A DNA stretch of 64,000 bases from Streptacidiphilus sp. ASG 303 (GTDB lineage: Bacteria > Actinomycetota > Actinomycetes > Streptomycetales > Streptomycetaceae), in assembly GCF_020991365.1 (NCBI RefSeq), contig NZ_JAJLRA010000013.1:104064-168063 (forward strand). Direction: 5' to 3'. The notes under the pieces were generated by a model. The model made no database searches. It had not been told where the DNA came from and worked only from the letters and a program-made list of their open reading frames with translations. Positions 45,884-58,009 of the stretch are shown here, in pieces. Position numbers and translations under genes: made by a program. Numbering within the stretch: the stretch's first letter is position 1; every line of letters begins with the position of its first letter.

Positions 45884-47572
45884 TCACACGAGCCAGGCGG
45901 TCGTGTCGGCCGGGAGCCGGCCGTCCTCCAGCGGGCCGCTGGCGACCGCGAGGATCCCCGGGGGCAGGTCGGCGGGCTCGGGGCCGAAGTTGGTGACGGA
46001 CTGCCAGCCGCCGGGCCGGCGCAGGTGCAGCACCCCCTCGCCGGAGCCCTCCACCCACTCCAGCTCCTCGGGGCCCTGCAGCCGGCGCCGCCAGGCGAGC
46101 GCCTCCCGGTAGAGGGTCAGGGTCGCGTGCGGGTCCCGCTCCTGCACGTCGGCGGCGAGCGCGGCGAACCAGGCCGGCTGCGGCAGGTGCGCCGGTCCGT
46201 CGCCGAACCCGAAGGAGGGCCCGTCCGCGGTCCACGGCAGCGGCACCCGGCAGCCGTCCCGTCCGACCTCCGTGCCGCCGCTGCGGAAGAACGTCGGGTC
46301 CTGGCGCCGGTCGGCGGGGATGTCGGCGACCTCGTGCAGGCCGAGCTCCTCCCCCTGGTACAGGTAGGCCGAGCCCGGGAGGGCGAGCATCAGCAGGGTC
46401 GCGGCCCGGGCGCGGCGCAGGCCGAGCTCCGCGTCGAGGACCGGGGAGGTGCCGCCGGTCAGCAGCCAGTCCACCCCGTCCTGCCCCTGGCCGTGCCGGC
46501 CGCCGCCGGGCGGCAGGCCGTAGCGCGTGGCGTGGCGCACCACGTCGTGGTTGGAGAGGACCCAGGTGGAGGAGGCGCCGGACTCGGCGGCCAGCGCGAG
46601 GTTGTCGGTGACGACGGTGCGGAACTGCTTGGCGTCCCAGTCCGCCTGGAGGAGGTCGAAGTTGAACGCCTGGCCGAGTCCGCCGGGGACGGCGTAGCGG
46701 GCGCGGCGCGAGGCGTGGACCCACGCCTCGGCGACGGCCGTCCGCGGGGGCGTGTACGAGTCGAGGACCTCGCGCCACTCGGTGTAGATCGCGTGGACCT
46801 CGTCGCGGTCCCACAGCGGGTGGGTGCCGTGGGCGGCGTCGGCGATCTCCGCCGCGGAGGGCAGCGGCTCGGTGAGGTCCTTGGCCAGGGCGTGGGCCAC
46901 GTCCACGCGGAAGCCGTCCACGCCGCGGTCGGCCCAGAAGCGCAGCGTCGTCAGGAAGTCCTGCCGGACCTCGGGGTTGTCCCAGTTCAGGTCGGGCTGC
47001 TCGGCGGCGAAGAGGTGGAGGTACCACTGGCCGGGCGTGCCGTCGGGCTCGGTGACCCGCGTCCAGGCGGGGCCGCCGAAGACCGACTGCCAGTCGGAGG
47101 GCGGGAGGGAGCCGTCGGGGCCGCCCCCGTCGCGGAAGAGGTAGCGGTCGCGGGCGGGCGAGCCCGGGGGCGCGGCGAGCGCCTCCCGGAACCAGGCGTG
47201 GCGGTTCGAGCTGTGGTTGGGGACGATGTCGACGATCAGCCGGATGCCCGCGGCGTGCAGGGCGGCCGCCATCGCGTCGAAGTCCTCCAGGGTGCCCAGG
47301 CGCGGGTCGACGGCGCGGTAGTCGTCGACGTCGTAGCCGCCGTCGGCGAGGGCGGAGGGGTAGAACGGGCTCAGCCACACGGCGTCGACGCCGAGGGACC
47401 GCAGGTGGGGGATGCGCGACGTGACGCCCCTGAGGTCGCCGAGGCCGTCGCCGTCGGAGTCGGCGAAGCTGCGGGGGTACACCTGGTAGACGACGGCCTG
47501 GCGCCACCAGTCCGCGTCGTCCCCGGGGGTGCGGGGCGGCACGGGCGCGGTCGCGGCGGGGTCTGGGGTCAC
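45884..47572 (-). CDS. GH13 alpha-glucosidase (oligo-glucosidase type)
   Basis: A 562-residue intracellular GH13 enzyme hydrolysing alpha-glucosidic bonds of imported oligosaccharides. Conserved regions: VVYQVYPRSFADSDGDGLGDLRG, IVDIVPNHSS (region I), GFRVDVAHALAKD (nucleophile Asp, region II), TAVAEAWV (acid/base Glu, region III) and TWVLSNHDVVRH (region IV, transition-state Asp). The length and layout match actinomycete alpha-glucosidases (AglA-like). The GTG start at 47570-47572 is preceded by AAAGG. No transporter or LacI gene is adjacent, so it appears to be a stand-alone gene. Maltose, sucrose isomers or trehalose as substrate cannot be separated by eye. Confidence 0.92.
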   Translation of the reverse strand: MTPDPAATAPVPPRTPGDDADWWRQAVVYQVYPRSFADSDGDGLGDLRGVTSRIPHLRSLGVDAVWLSPFYPSALADGGYDVDDYRAVDPRLGTLEDFDAMAAALHAAGIRLIVDIVPNHSSNRHAWFREALAAPPGSPARDRYLFRDGGGPDGSLPPSDWQSVFGGPAWTRVTEPDGTPGQWYLHLFAAEQPDLNWDNPEVRQDFLTTLRFWADRGVDGFRVDVAHALAKDLTEPLPSAAEIADAAHGTHPLWDRDEVHAIYTEWREVLDSYTPPRTAVAEAWVHASRRARYAVPGGLGQAFNFDLLQADWDAKQFRTVVTDNLALAAESGASSTWVLSNHDVVRHATRYGLPPGGGRHGQGQDGVDWLLTGGTSPVLDAELGLRRARAATLLMLALPGSAYLYQGEELGLHEVADIPADRRQDPTFFRSGGTEVGRDGCRVPLPWTADGPSFGFGDGPAHLPQPAWFAALAADVQERDPHATLTLYREALAWRRRLQGPEELEWVEGSGEGVLHLRRPGGWQSVTNFGPEPADLPPGILAVASGPLEDGRLPADTTAWLV

Positions 47573-47942
47573 AGGGCGGCCTTTCTCGGGTGGACGGGCA
47601 GGTGCGGCGCGGACGGCGGGCGGCAGGCGGGGCCGGGGCCGGGGCCGGGCGGCCTCCCCGGGCGGGCCGCGCCGCGGGGCCGAACGGGCCTCGGGTCAGG
47701 GATCACGGGTCACGGGCCGGGCGGGCCCCGGGTCACGGGTCGGGGGCGGGCGGGTCGGGACTCCGCGGAGGACAGCGTCGCCGTCCCCACGGCCTCCTGT
47801 CGAGGACGGGCGGGGGGCGCACCGCGGCACTGCGGCGGATCGCGGCGCCCGTGCGGCGGGGACCCCCTACCCGGCGCCCCCGCGCGCACGCGCCCGGCCG
47901 GGGCCGGTCCGTCGGCGGCGGCGGCCGGACCGCCGGTGTCCG
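47573..47942. other. intergenic region upstream of the GH13 gene
   Basis: No gene is recognised. GGGTCACGGG-type direct repeats occupy about 47690-47760. No operator-like palindrome stands out. Confidence 0.5.
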
Positions 47943-48986
47943 TCAGTGGCCGTGGGGGCCGGGCCGGTGGACGGGACCGTGGGCGTCCTCGCAGTGGGTG
48001 TCGGCGGACGGCCCGCCCGGCCGGGGGGAGATGTCGAGCAGGTCGGCGTCGGGGTCCTCGCCGACGTGGTCGACCTGGAGGGTGGCGTGGGTGATGCCGT
48101 AGTGCTCGCGCAGCTGCCGCTGCAGGGTGCGGCGCACCTGGTGGCAGTCCCCGCCGGGGGCGACCAGGACATGGGCGGAGAGGGCGTTGTCGCCGGAGGT
48201 GATCTGCCACAGGTGGAGGTCGTGGATCTCGGCGACCTGGTCGGCGGAGGCGAGGCGGTCCCCGACCTCGGCCGGGTCCATCCCGGCCGGCGCGGCCTCC
48301 AGGAAGATCCGGCCCGACTCGCGGATCAGCCCGGTGCCGGCCCGCAGCATCAGGACGACCACCACCAGGGTCGCGACCGCGTCGGCGCGGGTGAGTCCGG
48401 TGGTGACCATGACGACGCCCGCGACCACGGTGGCGAGGAAGGCGTACAGGTCGGTGAGGATGTGCTGGAAGGCGCCCTCGACGTTGAGGGAGGTGCGGTT
48501 GGCCCGGGAGAGCGCCCAGGCGGCCGCCAGGTTGACCGCGACCCCCACCAGGGCGGTGGCCAGCACGAGGCCGCCGGCGACCTCGGCCGGCGAGAGCAGC
48601 CGCCGCACCGCCTCCCAGGCCAGCCACACCGAGAGCAGGAGCAGGGTGATGCCGTTGGCCTGGGCGGAGAGGATCTCCGCGCGCTTGAGGCCGTAGGTGT
48701 ACCGGCCCCGGGCGGGGCGGGCGGCGAGCCGCATCGCCACCAGTGCCAGCCCGATGGAGGCCGCATCGGTGAGCATGTGGGCCGCGTCCGACAGCAGCGC
48801 CAGCGACTGCGCGACGACGCCGACCACGACCTCGCCGGCCATGAACACCAGGATGAGCACGAGGGCGACGACCAGCCAGCGGCGGTCCGCGTCGGCCGAC
48901 ACGCCGTGCGCGTGGCCGCCCGGTCCGTGGGCGTGGGCGTGGCCGTGCCCGTCCTGGCCGTGGCCGCCGTGTCCGTGGTCGCTCAT
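47943..48986 (-). CDS. cation diffusion facilitator (zinc exporter)
   Basis: A 347-residue metal/proton antiporter of the CzcD/ZnT type. A His-rich N-terminus ([17 protein letters not shown]) is followed by six predicted helices; [16 protein letters not shown] carries the helix-II Asp and HxxxD, and [11 protein letters not shown] the helix-V HxxxD of the transport site, matching Zn(II)-type HD/HD centres. The cytosolic domain begins about residue 240 ([23 protein letters not shown]), and the tail is again His/Asp-rich. The start is 48984-48986, with GAGAGGA upstream. No metal-regulator gene is adjacent and I found no convincing Zur site. Confidence 0.92.
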   Translation of the reverse strand: MSDHGHGGHGQDGHGHAHAHGPGGHAHGVSADADRRWLVVALVLILVFMAGEVVVGVVAQSLALLSDAAHMLTDAASIGLALVAMRLAARPARGRYTYGLKRAEILSAQANGITLLLLSVWLAWEAVRRLLSPAEVAGGLVLATALVGVAVNLAAAWALSRANRTSLNVEGAFQHILTDLYAFLATVVAGVVMVTTGLTRADAVATLVVVVLMLRAGTGLIRESGRIFLEAAPAGMDPAEVGDRLASADQVAEIHDLHLWQITSGDNALSAHVLVAPGGDCHQVRRTLQRQLREHYGITHATLQVDHVGEDPDADLLDISPRPGGPSADTHCEDAHGPVHRPGPHGH

Positions 48987-49246
48987 GCTGCCCGGTCCTC
49001 TCCACCGCCGCGTGCACCCCTGTGACGGCAGTGAACCGCGAAACGGCCGAAGATCCAAAGACTGCAGTGGTGACCGTTGTCGTTGCCGGTTGCGGCGGAC
49101 CGGCCGCACGGCGGACCGGCCGGGAGGACGCCCCCCGCGGCCGGCGGCCGGTGCCCTCCCCCTGCGGTCGGCCGGCCCCTCCCCCGGGCACCGGGCGGGG
49201 CGGGTCCGGACGGACGGACCCGCCCCACGGCGGCCGCGGGGGCCGG

Positions 49247-51643
<2,397 letters not shown>

Positions 51644-51860
51644 GCTCGGCGTCTCTCCATCCGTCGGGCGGGGCCGGCTCCGCGGTCCCCGTCGGGGTCG
51701 GCCGGACCGGTCCGGCCGGCCTCGGGCGGTGCGTACGGTCCTCCTTCGCCGGCGGGCCGCGGCAGCGGCACGCCGCCCGGCCGGCGGCGCCGGCCGGTGC
51801 GTCGGACCGGGTCGTGGCCGTCGACGGCGGAGCAGGGCGGGAGCCCGGTGTCCACGCGTC

Positions 51861-52286
51861 TCACGCTACGGGCGGGGAGGGAGGTCTCGCTTCTCCGTTC
51901 CTGACCGGCCTCGTGTGGACCTTGGCCACGCAGGCCGGGAGGGCGGAGACCTCGTCGGGGCGGCGGGCCCGGTACGCGCTCGGGCTCTCGCCGACCAGCT
52001 CGGTGAACCGCGAGCTGAACGACCCCAGCGAGGTGCAGCCGACCTCGAAGCAGACCTCCGTCACCGTCAGGTCGCCCCGCCGCAGCAGCGCCATGGCCCG
52101 CTCGATCCGGCGCGTCATCAGGTAGCTGTACGGCGTCTCCCCGAAGGCGGCGCGGAAGCTGCGGGAGAAGTGGCCCGGCGACATGAGGGCGACGCGCGCC
52201 AGCGCCGGGACGTCGAGCGGCTTCGCGTAGTCGCGGTCCATCAGGTCACGGGCCCGGCGCAGCCGGACGAGGTCCTCCAGGTTCAC
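51861..52286 (-). CDS. AraC family regulator (short, DNA-binding domain only)
   Basis: A 141-residue protein consisting mainly of the AraC DNA-binding domain: LRRARDLMDRDYAKPLDVPALARVALMSPGHFSRSFRAAFGETPYSYLMTRRIERAMALLRRGDLTVTEVCFEVGCTSLGSFSSRFTELVGESPSAYR in pieces across residues 7-105, with both helix-turn-helix motifs. No sensor domain is present, like SoxS/MarA-type or VOC-associated regulators. The GTG start at 52284-52286 has GGGAGG upstream. It is divergent from the iron-box-controlled CopD gene and upstream of the UvrA-like gene on the same strand. Confidence 0.9.
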   Translation of the reverse strand: MNLEDLVRLRRARDLMDRDYAKPLDVPALARVALMSPGHFSRSFRAAFGETPYSYLMTRRIERAMALLRRGDLTVTEVCFEVGCTSLGSFSSRFTELVGESPSAYRARRPDEVSALPACVAKVHTRPVRNGEARPPSPPVA

Positions 52287-52428
52287 CCGGCCAGCCTCCC
52301 ACAGCACCGGGCGGCGCCGCTGGCGGTGACGGCGGCGGTGGCGTGGGGGCCCGTCCGCGCGAAGGCGTGGCGCGCCGACCGCGCGCCCCGCGCCCCTCGG
52401 TCCCGAGGGGCACCGACGCGCCCTCAAG

Positions 52429-52447
52429 TTAGGTTAGGCTAACCTTC
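52429..52447. promoter_or_regulatory. DmdR/IdeR iron box overlapping a leaderless promoter
   Basis: TTAGGTTAGGCTAACCTTC matches 17 of 19 positions of the TTAGGTTAGGCTAACCTAA iron box. It ends one base before the CopD ATG. TAGGCT at 52435-52440 inside it fits TANNNT and is seven bases from that ATG, the leaderless geometry; there is no ribosome-binding site. Fe(II)-DmdR binding would cover the -10 and +1. Confidence 0.88.
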
Positions 52448-53647
52448 ATGAGCATATCGCTGGCTGCCGCGTCCGCAGCCCCCGACGCCGTTCCCCCGCT
52501 GTGGCGGATCCTCACCAGGTTCGGCTGGTTCGCCGGACTCTCCGGCGCCCTCGGCGCCACCCTCGCGTACGCGGCCGCGGTCCGCCCCGGGCTGCGCGGC
52601 GGGGAAGCCGGCGCCGCCGCCACGGCCGCACTGGAACGCCGGGCCGCGCGGTACCTGGCCTGGACGGGCGTCGTCCTGCCGGTCGCCGGCTACGCCCAGC
52701 TCGCCGCGCGGGTCGCGCGGGCCGACGAGGGGACCCCCTTCGGCCGGGCGCTGGCCCCGGGGCGCATCGCGGACCTCCTGGGCGCGCCCGCCGAACCCGG
52801 CGCCTGGGTGGCGCGGGGCACACTGCTCACGGTGCAGAACGCCGTGCTGGTCCTGGCCGCCCTCGCGCTGACCGCGCTCTTCACCCGCAGGGGCCGCAGG
52901 CACCTGGACGCCCTCGTGCTGACCGCCCTCCCCCTCTGCGCGGCGGTCACGCTCATCGGGTCCGTCCCGGTCAAGGCCGCGCCCGAGGTCCTGGACGACA
53001 CCCTGGACCGCCTGCTCGTGCAGGCCCACATCCTCGGCGGCGCCGCCTGGGTCGGCGGCCTCGCCGCCCTCGCCGCCCTCGCCGGGCTCCGCGGGAGGCG
53101 CGGCGGGCACGCGGGGGTGCTCTGGGCGGGCGTCTGGCGGCGCTTCGGCACCGTCGCACTGGCCGCCGTGGGGGCGGTGCTCGTCTCCGGCCTCTGGCTC
53201 ACCTGGCGGAGCGTCGGCGCGCCGGAGCAGCTGTGGACCACCGCCTTCGGGGTCCTCCTGCTCGTCAAGACCGCGCTGGTGCTGGGCATGGTCGCGGCGG
53301 GGGCCTTCAACCAGTTCCGGCTGATGCCGCGCATCGCCCGGGCCCGGGCGGCCGACGCGACCCCGACGCTGCTGCGGCTGACCCTGCGCCACTTCCCCCG
53401 GGTGGTCCTGGGCGAGGCGGTCCTCGGCGTCGCCGTCCTGGCCGTCGTCCCCTTCCTGAACGGCTCGGCGCGCGCCCAGGCGGGCGACGCGGGCGACCCG
53501 CCGGCCGCGACCGGCGGGATCCTCGCCGCGGGCCTGGCCCTGGCCCTCACCCTCGCGGCCTCCCTCTACGCCACCGCGAGGGCCTCCGAGGCCCTCTCCC
53601 GCCGCACCGTCCGGGACGGGGGCACGGCACCGGCCCCGGCGCCCTGA
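52448..53647 (+). CDS. CopD family membrane protein
   Basis: A 399-residue integral membrane protein with about eight to nine helices and the CopD domain in the middle (AHILGGAAWVGGLAALAAL, GLWLTWRSVGAPEQLWTTAFGVLLLVKTALVLGMVAAGAFNQFRLMP). CopD/YcnJ/PcoD proteins are linked to copper import or resistance; some relatives are part of heme or iron systems. Conserved His/Trp/Met in these helices could hold a metal or heme. The ATG at 52448 immediately follows an iron box, so expression is predicted to rise when iron is low. This makes a role in iron-limitation physiology, for example supplying copper for cuproenzymes, worth considering. Confidence 0.85.
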   Translation: MSISLAAASAAPDAVPPLWRILTRFGWFAGLSGALGATLAYAAAVRPGLRGGEAGAAATAALERRAARYLAWTGVVLPVAGYAQLAARVARADEGTPFGRALAPGRIADLLGAPAEPGAWVARGTLLTVQNAVLVLAALALTALFTRRGRRHLDALVLTALPLCAAVTLIGSVPVKAAPEVLDDTLDRLLVQAHILGGAAWVGGLAALAALAGLRGRRGGHAGVLWAGVWRRFGTVALAAVGAVLVSGLWLTWRSVGAPEQLWTTAFGVLLLVKTALVLGMVAAGAFNQFRLMPRIARARAADATPTLLRLTLRHFPRVVLGEAVLGVAVLAVVPFLNGSARAQAGDAGDPPAATGGILAAGLALALTLAASLYATARASEALSRRTVRDGGTAPAPAP

Positions 53648-53764
53648 CGCGGCCGCCGGGCCCCGGCCGGGGAGCGGCGCACCCCTGCGGCCCGGCGCGG
53701 GCGCCGGTCGGCCGGGCCCGGGGCGGCGGGGCTGCGGCCCCGGGCGGCCGCGCGGAGCCCGGGC

Positions 53765-54466
53765 TCAGACCGCCGGTACCGGGTCGAGCGGGCGGGAGCC
53801 GACGAAGGAGGTGGTGCGGCGCAGACGGAAGCCCAGCGCCTCGTACAGGCGGATCGCCGGGGTGTTGTCCGCGGCGGCGTGCAGGAAGGGCGTCTCGCCC
53901 CGGGCGCGGATGCCGGCCGCGACCGCAAGGACCAGCCGGGCCGCCAGACCCTGCCCGCGGAAGTCCGGGTCGGTGCAGACCGCGCTGATCTCCGTCCACC
54001 CCGGGGGCCGCAGCCGCTCGCCGGCCATCGCCACCAGCGCGCCGCCGCGCCGGATGCCTAGGTACGTGCCCAGTTCGACCGTGCGCGGCAGGAACGGGCC
54101 GGGCCTGGTCCGCCCGGCCAGGTCCAGCATCTCGGGCACGTCCTCGGCGCCCAGCCGCACGGCCTCCGCGTCGGGGGCCGCGGCGAGCCCGTCGTCCACC
54201 AGCTGCACCCCCTCGACGCTGAAGAGCGTCTCCCACCCCTCGGGCGGGGCGGCCGCCACGCCGGTGGTGAGGAGCGGCCCCGTGCCCGAGGCGGCGAGTT
54301 TGGCGACGCCCGCCCAGTCGGCCGCGTCCGGCTCGTCGGGCACCGCGGCGAACGGGGAGACGTCGGCCGGGTAGCGCAGGGCGCCGCCCCGCCGCTCGGC
54401 GAGGTGGGCGTGGGCGCCGGTCAGCGACCACCAGACGGGGTTGTCCAGGGGGTGCGGTGCGCTCAC
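53765..54466 (-). CDS. GNAT family N-acetyltransferase
   Basis: A 233-residue protein. Residues about 1-95 are a divergent N-terminal half (DNPVWWSLTGAHAHLAERRGGALRYPADVSPFAAV); residues about 100-225 form the acetyl-CoA domain, with ISAVCTDPDFRGQGLAARLVLAV (motif A, R/Q-x-x-G-x-A) and AIRLYEALGFRLRRTTSFVG (motif B). It belongs to the FR47-like group with an N-terminal extension. The GTG start at 54464-54466 is the first within homologous sequence, but the ribosome-binding site is weak, so the start is uncertain. No operon link is evident: 242 bases separate it from the flippase gene upstream. Confidence 0.85.
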   Translation of the reverse strand: MSAPHPLDNPVWWSLTGAHAHLAERRGGALRYPADVSPFAAVPDEPDAADWAGVAKLAASGTGPLLTTGVAAAPPEGWETLFSVEGVQLVDDGLAAAPDAEAVRLGAEDVPEMLDLAGRTRPGPFLPRTVELGTYLGIRRGGALVAMAGERLRPPGWTEISAVCTDPDFRGQGLAARLVLAVAAGIRARGETPFLHAAADNTPAIRLYEALGFRLRRTTSFVGSRPLDPVPAV

Positions 54467-54708
54467 GACGCGGCCCCGGTCGTGCGGGGCGGGGCGGCGT
54501 GCGGCTGCGCCTGGGGCATGGCGGGCGTCCTTCTGGTACCGGGACTGCGGAGACGCCGCTTCAACCCGCGCCGGGTCCCCGGTATTCCCGCCCGTCCGGG
54601 CACCGGGCCCCCGGCGCGGACACCCGACCCGCACCCGGACCCCGGCGCGGCGGCGGTCCGCCGGCCGGTACGGCCGCCCCGCCCCCGCCGGTGCCGCACG
54701 ACGGGGCG

Positions 54709-55878
54709 TCAGGCGGCCGCATCCCCGCGCCGGCCGGGGGATCCCCGCAGGGCGGCGGTCCGCAGGCGGCGGGCGCCGCCGGGGCCGGCCGGTGCGTCGG
54801 ATGCGCCAGGTGGGGCGGCTGCGCCGGGTGCAGCGGCTGCCGTCCGTGCGGGCTCCCCGGGGATCGGACGGGGCGCGCCGCGGCGGAGCCGTCCGGCGAG
54901 TGCCGCGACCGCCGGGGCGAGCAGCACCGCGGCGCCCGGCAGGGCCGCCACGAGGGTCAGCACCCCGTACACCACCGAGGTTGCGAGGCCCCGGTCGGCG
55001 CCCAGTCCGGCGGCGCCGAACGCCAGCGCGGCGGCGGCCTCCCGGGGGCCCCACCCGCCGACGTTGAGCGGGATGCCCATCACCAGCAGCGCCAGCACCA
55101 GCGGCGGCACCAGGTCGGCGGCGGGGGCCGCCGAGCCCGCGGCGCGCGCCGCGACGAGGAAGAGCGCGACGTGTCCCGCCATCGCGGCCGCCGACGCGAG
55201 CACCACGCCGGGCCAGGCGCCGCGGGCGAGCAGGACCCGGCGCGCGTCGGCCGGGGCCGTCGCCGGGGCGTCCCTCCCCCGGTCCGTCTCCCGGCGGGCC
55301 TCTTCGCGCCGGGCCTCTTCCCGCCGGGCGGCCTTCCTGCGCAGGGTCCGGAGGGCGGGGACCGCGGCCACCGCCGCCGCCACCGCCGCGCCGGCCGCGG
55401 CGAGCCGGCCGGCCGGTCCGGGGGCCGAGGAGGAGGCGAGCGAGGCGACCAGGGAGGGCCGGGCGAGCAGCACCGCTCCCCCGAGGACGAGGACGACCGC
55501 CTGCCCGGCGACGCGTTCGAGGACCACGGCCCGCACCCCCCGGCCCACGTCGCCGGACCGCCGCCCGTGGTGCACCGCGCGGTGGACGTCGCCGAGCACC
55601 CCCGCGGGCAGGACCGCGTTGAGCAGCAGCGCCCGGTAGTAGTCAGCGACGGCCCGGGCCAGCGGCAGCCGCAGGCCGAGGCGGTCCGCCACGAGACGCC
55701 AGCGCCACGCGCTGAGGACGGTGGTGAGCAGGCCGATGCCGAGCGCGGCGAAGACCGCCCGGCCGTCGACCTCGCGCAGGGCCGCCGTGAAGGCGCCGGC
55801 GCCGAGCCGCCGCACGAGGACGGCGAGGATCACGGCGCCGGCCAGGGTCCGCAGCAGGGGCCCGGTGCGCCGCCTCAC
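54709..55878 (-). CDS. YbhN/LPG-synthase-type integral membrane protein (flippase-like)
   Basis: A 389-residue membrane protein with about eight helices of the UPF0104/lysylphosphatidylglycerol-synthase TM family: LRTLAGAVILAVLVRRLGAGAF, SAWRWRLVADRLGLRLPL, NAVLPAGVLGDVHRAVHHGR and MGIPLNVGGWGPREAAAALAFG are family hallmarks. The GTG start at 55876-55878 overlaps the methyltransferase stop by four bases. A charged, repetitive cytosolic loop (RREEARREEARRETDRG) and an Ala/Pro/Gly tail of about 60 residues are low-complexity. Next to a glycosyltransferase and a CDP-alcohol transferase gene it could move a lipid-linked or glycosylated product; this is inference. Confidence 0.85.
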   Translation of the reverse strand: MRRRTGPLLRTLAGAVILAVLVRRLGAGAFTAALREVDGRAVFAALGIGLLTTVLSAWRWRLVADRLGLRLPLARAVADYYRALLLNAVLPAGVLGDVHRAVHHGRRSGDVGRGVRAVVLERVAGQAVVLVLGGAVLLARPSLVASLASSSAPGPAGRLAAAGAAVAAAVAAVPALRTLRRKAARREEARREEARRETDRGRDAPATAPADARRVLLARGAWPGVVLASAAAMAGHVALFLVAARAAGSAAPAADLVPPLVLALLVMGIPLNVGGWGPREAAAALAFGAAGLGADRGLATSVVYGVLTLVAALPGAAVLLAPAVAALAGRLRRGAPRPIPGEPARTAAAAPGAAAPPGASDAPAGPGGARRLRTAALRGSPGRRGDAAA

Positions 55879-56744
55879 CGGGCGCCGCCGCCGGGGGCGG
55901 CGGGCGGCAGCGCCAGCAGGTCGCCGTGGCCGACCGTGACGTGCAGCGCGCCGGCGGCGCAGGCGTCGAGCCTGCGCCGGAGGTAGGCGTCCGCCCGGGG
56001 TGCGAGGTCGGGCTCCTGCTCGCACGCCGCGCCGACCCAGCCCCGCAGCCACTCCTCCGCCAGCGCGGCCCGGTCCGGCCCGAGCCGCCACGGGCTGGGG
56101 AGGTGCAGCACCGTCGCGCCGAGGCGTCCGAACGCCTCGGCCGCGGCGGCCACCGCGTCCGGACCGAGCAGGCGGCGGCCGCCGGTGCGGCGCCGCTGGT
56201 GGGCGTCGAAAGCAGCGGCGACCGCGGTGTCGAGGGGGTCGGCCGGGTGGAGGGCGACGCTGCCCGTGACGGAGAGGGTGAGCAGCGCCGGACGGCCGGC
56301 CCCGGTGCAGGCGGCGGCGAGGGCGTCCACCTCCTCGGCGGTGAGCAGGTCGAGGAGGGCGGAGGCGGTGACGAGCGAGGTGTCGGCGAGGTCCGCGGCG
56401 CGGAGGTCCGTGAGGTCCCCCTCGCGGGTCTCGGCCGTGACCGCGGTCCCGTGGGCGGTGAGGCGGGCGGTGCCCGCGGCGGCGAGGGCGAGCAGGGCGG
56501 GATCCCGGTCGTGGAGGATCCAGTGCTGGGGGCCGGGCAGCCGCCCGGCGAGCCAGCGGGCCTGGGAGCCGGTGCCGCAGCCGAGGTCGCGCACGACCAG
56601 GCGGCCGTCCCGCCGGGGGGCGTCGGCCGCCGCGAGGTGGTCCCGCAGCGGTCCGAGCAGGCCGGTGGCGCGGGCGTCGGCGTCGGCGTCCTCCCGCAGC
56701 GCCAGCCAGTGCGGGGTGAACTGCGGTGCCTCCGGGGCGTTCAA
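55875..56744 (-). CDS. class I SAM-dependent methyltransferase
   Basis: A 289-residue methyltransferase. Motif I is LVVRDLGCGTGSQARWLAGRLPGPQHWILHDRD; the later SALLDLLTAEEVDALAAACTGAGRPALLTLSVTG matches motifs II-III. The start is inferred to be TTG at 56742-56744: it overlaps the glycosyltransferase stop (TTGA), has GAGGAG seven bases upstream, and begins the conserved region APQFTPHWLALREDADADAR. It lies between the glycosyltransferase and flippase genes in a four-gene coupled block. The methylated substrate is unknown; a glycosylated pterin-like product is possible. Confidence 0.85.
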   Translation of the reverse strand: MNAPEAPQFTPHWLALREDADADARATGLLGPLRDHLAAADAPRRDGRLVVRDLGCGTGSQARWLAGRLPGPQHWILHDRDPALLALAAAGTARLTAHGTAVTAETREGDLTDLRAADLADTSLVTASALLDLLTAEEVDALAAACTGAGRPALLTLSVTGSVALHPADPLDTAVAAAFDAHQRRRTGGRRLLGPDAVAAAAEAFGRLGATVLHLPSPWRLGPDRAALAEEWLRGWVGAACEQEPDLAPRADAYLRRRLDACAAGALHVTVGHGDLLALPPAAPGGGAR

Positions 56745-58009
56745 CGGGTCTCCTCGTCCGGACGGGGCTCCTCGCGGGGGCCTGCCGTCCCGTGCGGGCC
56801 GGTCCTCCGGCGCAGGTCGGTCTTCCCGTGCAGGCCGGTCCCGCGGCGCGGACCGGTCCTCCCGTGCAGGTCGGCCGCCGCGTGCGGGGGCTCCGCGTGC
56901 AGCAGCCGCAGTACCGCGTCCAGGCGCCCGGCGGCCCGGTCCCAGCCCTCCAGGGCGGAGCGCCGCCGCAGCGCCGAGGCGCGCAGGCGCCGCCGCTCCT
57001 CCGGGTCGCCGAGCCAGCGGCGGAGGGCCGCCGCGAGGGCCGCCCCGTCGTCCGGGGGGACGAGGACGCCGGGCAGGCCGCCGCCGGGGTCGCGGCCGAG
57101 GGCGTCCGGGACGCCGCCGACGGCGGCGGCCAGGACGGGCAGCCCCCGGGCGAGCGCCTCGGTGACCACCATGCCGTAGGTCTCGGCGCGGGACGGCAGC
57201 ACCAGCAGGTCGGCGGAGGCGTACGCCGCGTCCAGCGCCTCCCCCGCCAGCGGTCCGGGCAGGTGCACGCGGTCCGCGAGGCGGTGCCGTGCGATGCGCT
57301 CCCTCAGGCGGGCGGCGTAGCCGGGGTCGCGGCCGTGCGGCCCGGCGAACGTGCAGTCCCAGGGGAGGCCGGAGACGGCGGCGAGCGCCTCGACGAGCAG
57401 GTCCTGCCCCTTGCGCGGGGTCAGGGAGGCGACGCAGAGCAGCCGGTTCCCCGCGTCGCTGCCGGGTGCGGGCGGCGCCGGGTCGACGCCCGGGGCGACG
57501 ACGTGGACCCGGGCCGGGTCGAGTGCGTGACGCACCGTCAGGTCCTGTGCGGCCCGGGGGCTGGTGGCCACCACCAGGTCGGCGGCGCGCAGGGTCTCCC
57601 GCTCCCTGGCGCCGAGCCGGGCGGCGCGGTCGGGGGCCAGTCCGGTCTCGTCGGCGAGGGGCAGGTGGACGAGGACCGCCGTCCGCAGCCGGCGCGTGTG
57701 CGGCACGACGACCTCCGGCACGCCGCACGCCACGAGCCCGTCGAGGAGCACGGCGGCGCCGTCGGGGAGGGCGGCGAGCGACCGGTCGAGCTCCGCCCGC
57801 GCGGCGGGGCCGGGCTGCGGCCAGTCGCCGGCGACGGCGACCTCGCGGACCGGCCGGCCCGCCGCGGCCAGGCAGCGGCTCATGCGGCGGTCGTAGACGT
57901 TGCCGCCGCTGGGCGCGCCCGGGTCGTCCACGTCGCCGGGGACGACGAGGTGGACGGGCCGGGCCCCCGCCGCCCCCGGCGGGGACCCCGTCACGGCGGA
58001 CGTCCTCAC
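56741..58009 (-). CDS. glycosyltransferase family 4
   Basis: A 422-residue GT-B glycosyltransferase. The acceptor domain starts [25 protein letters not shown] with the glycine-rich loop; the donor domain has [17 protein letters not shown] and [30 protein letters not shown], carrying the EX7E motif that binds the nucleotide-sugar. The last 50 residues are His/Gly/Arg/Pro low-complexity. The GTG start at 58007-58009 overlaps the PTPS-like stop by four bases (another GTG lies five codons further in). Neighbours suggest it glycosylates a pterin/purine-derived or lipid-linked acceptor. Confidence 0.88.
   Translation of the reverse strand: MRTSAVTGSPPGAAGARPVHLVVPGDVDDPGAPSGGNVYDRRMSRCLAAAGRPVREVAVAGDWPQPGPAARAELDRSLAALPDGAAVLLDGLVACGVPEVVVPHTRRLRTAVLVHLPLADETGLAPDRAARLGARERETLRAADLVVATSPRAAQDLTVRHALDPARVHVVAPGVDPAPPAPGSDAGNRLLCVASLTPRKGQDLLVEALAAVSGLPWDCTFAGPHGRDPGYAARLRERIARHRLADRVHLPGPLAGEALDAAYASADLLVLPSRAETYGMVVTEALARGLPVLAAAVGGVPDALGRDPGGGLPGVLVPPDDGAALAAALRRWLGDPEERRRLRASALRRRSALEGWDRAAGRLDAVLRLLHAEPPHAAADLHGRTGPRRGTGLHGKTDLRRRTGPHGTAGPREEPRPDEETR

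Noticed and set aside
49020..49100. Zur or metal-regulator site upstream of the zinc exporter
   Set aside because: The A/T-richer stretch has no convincing TGAAAATGATTTTCA-like palindrome.
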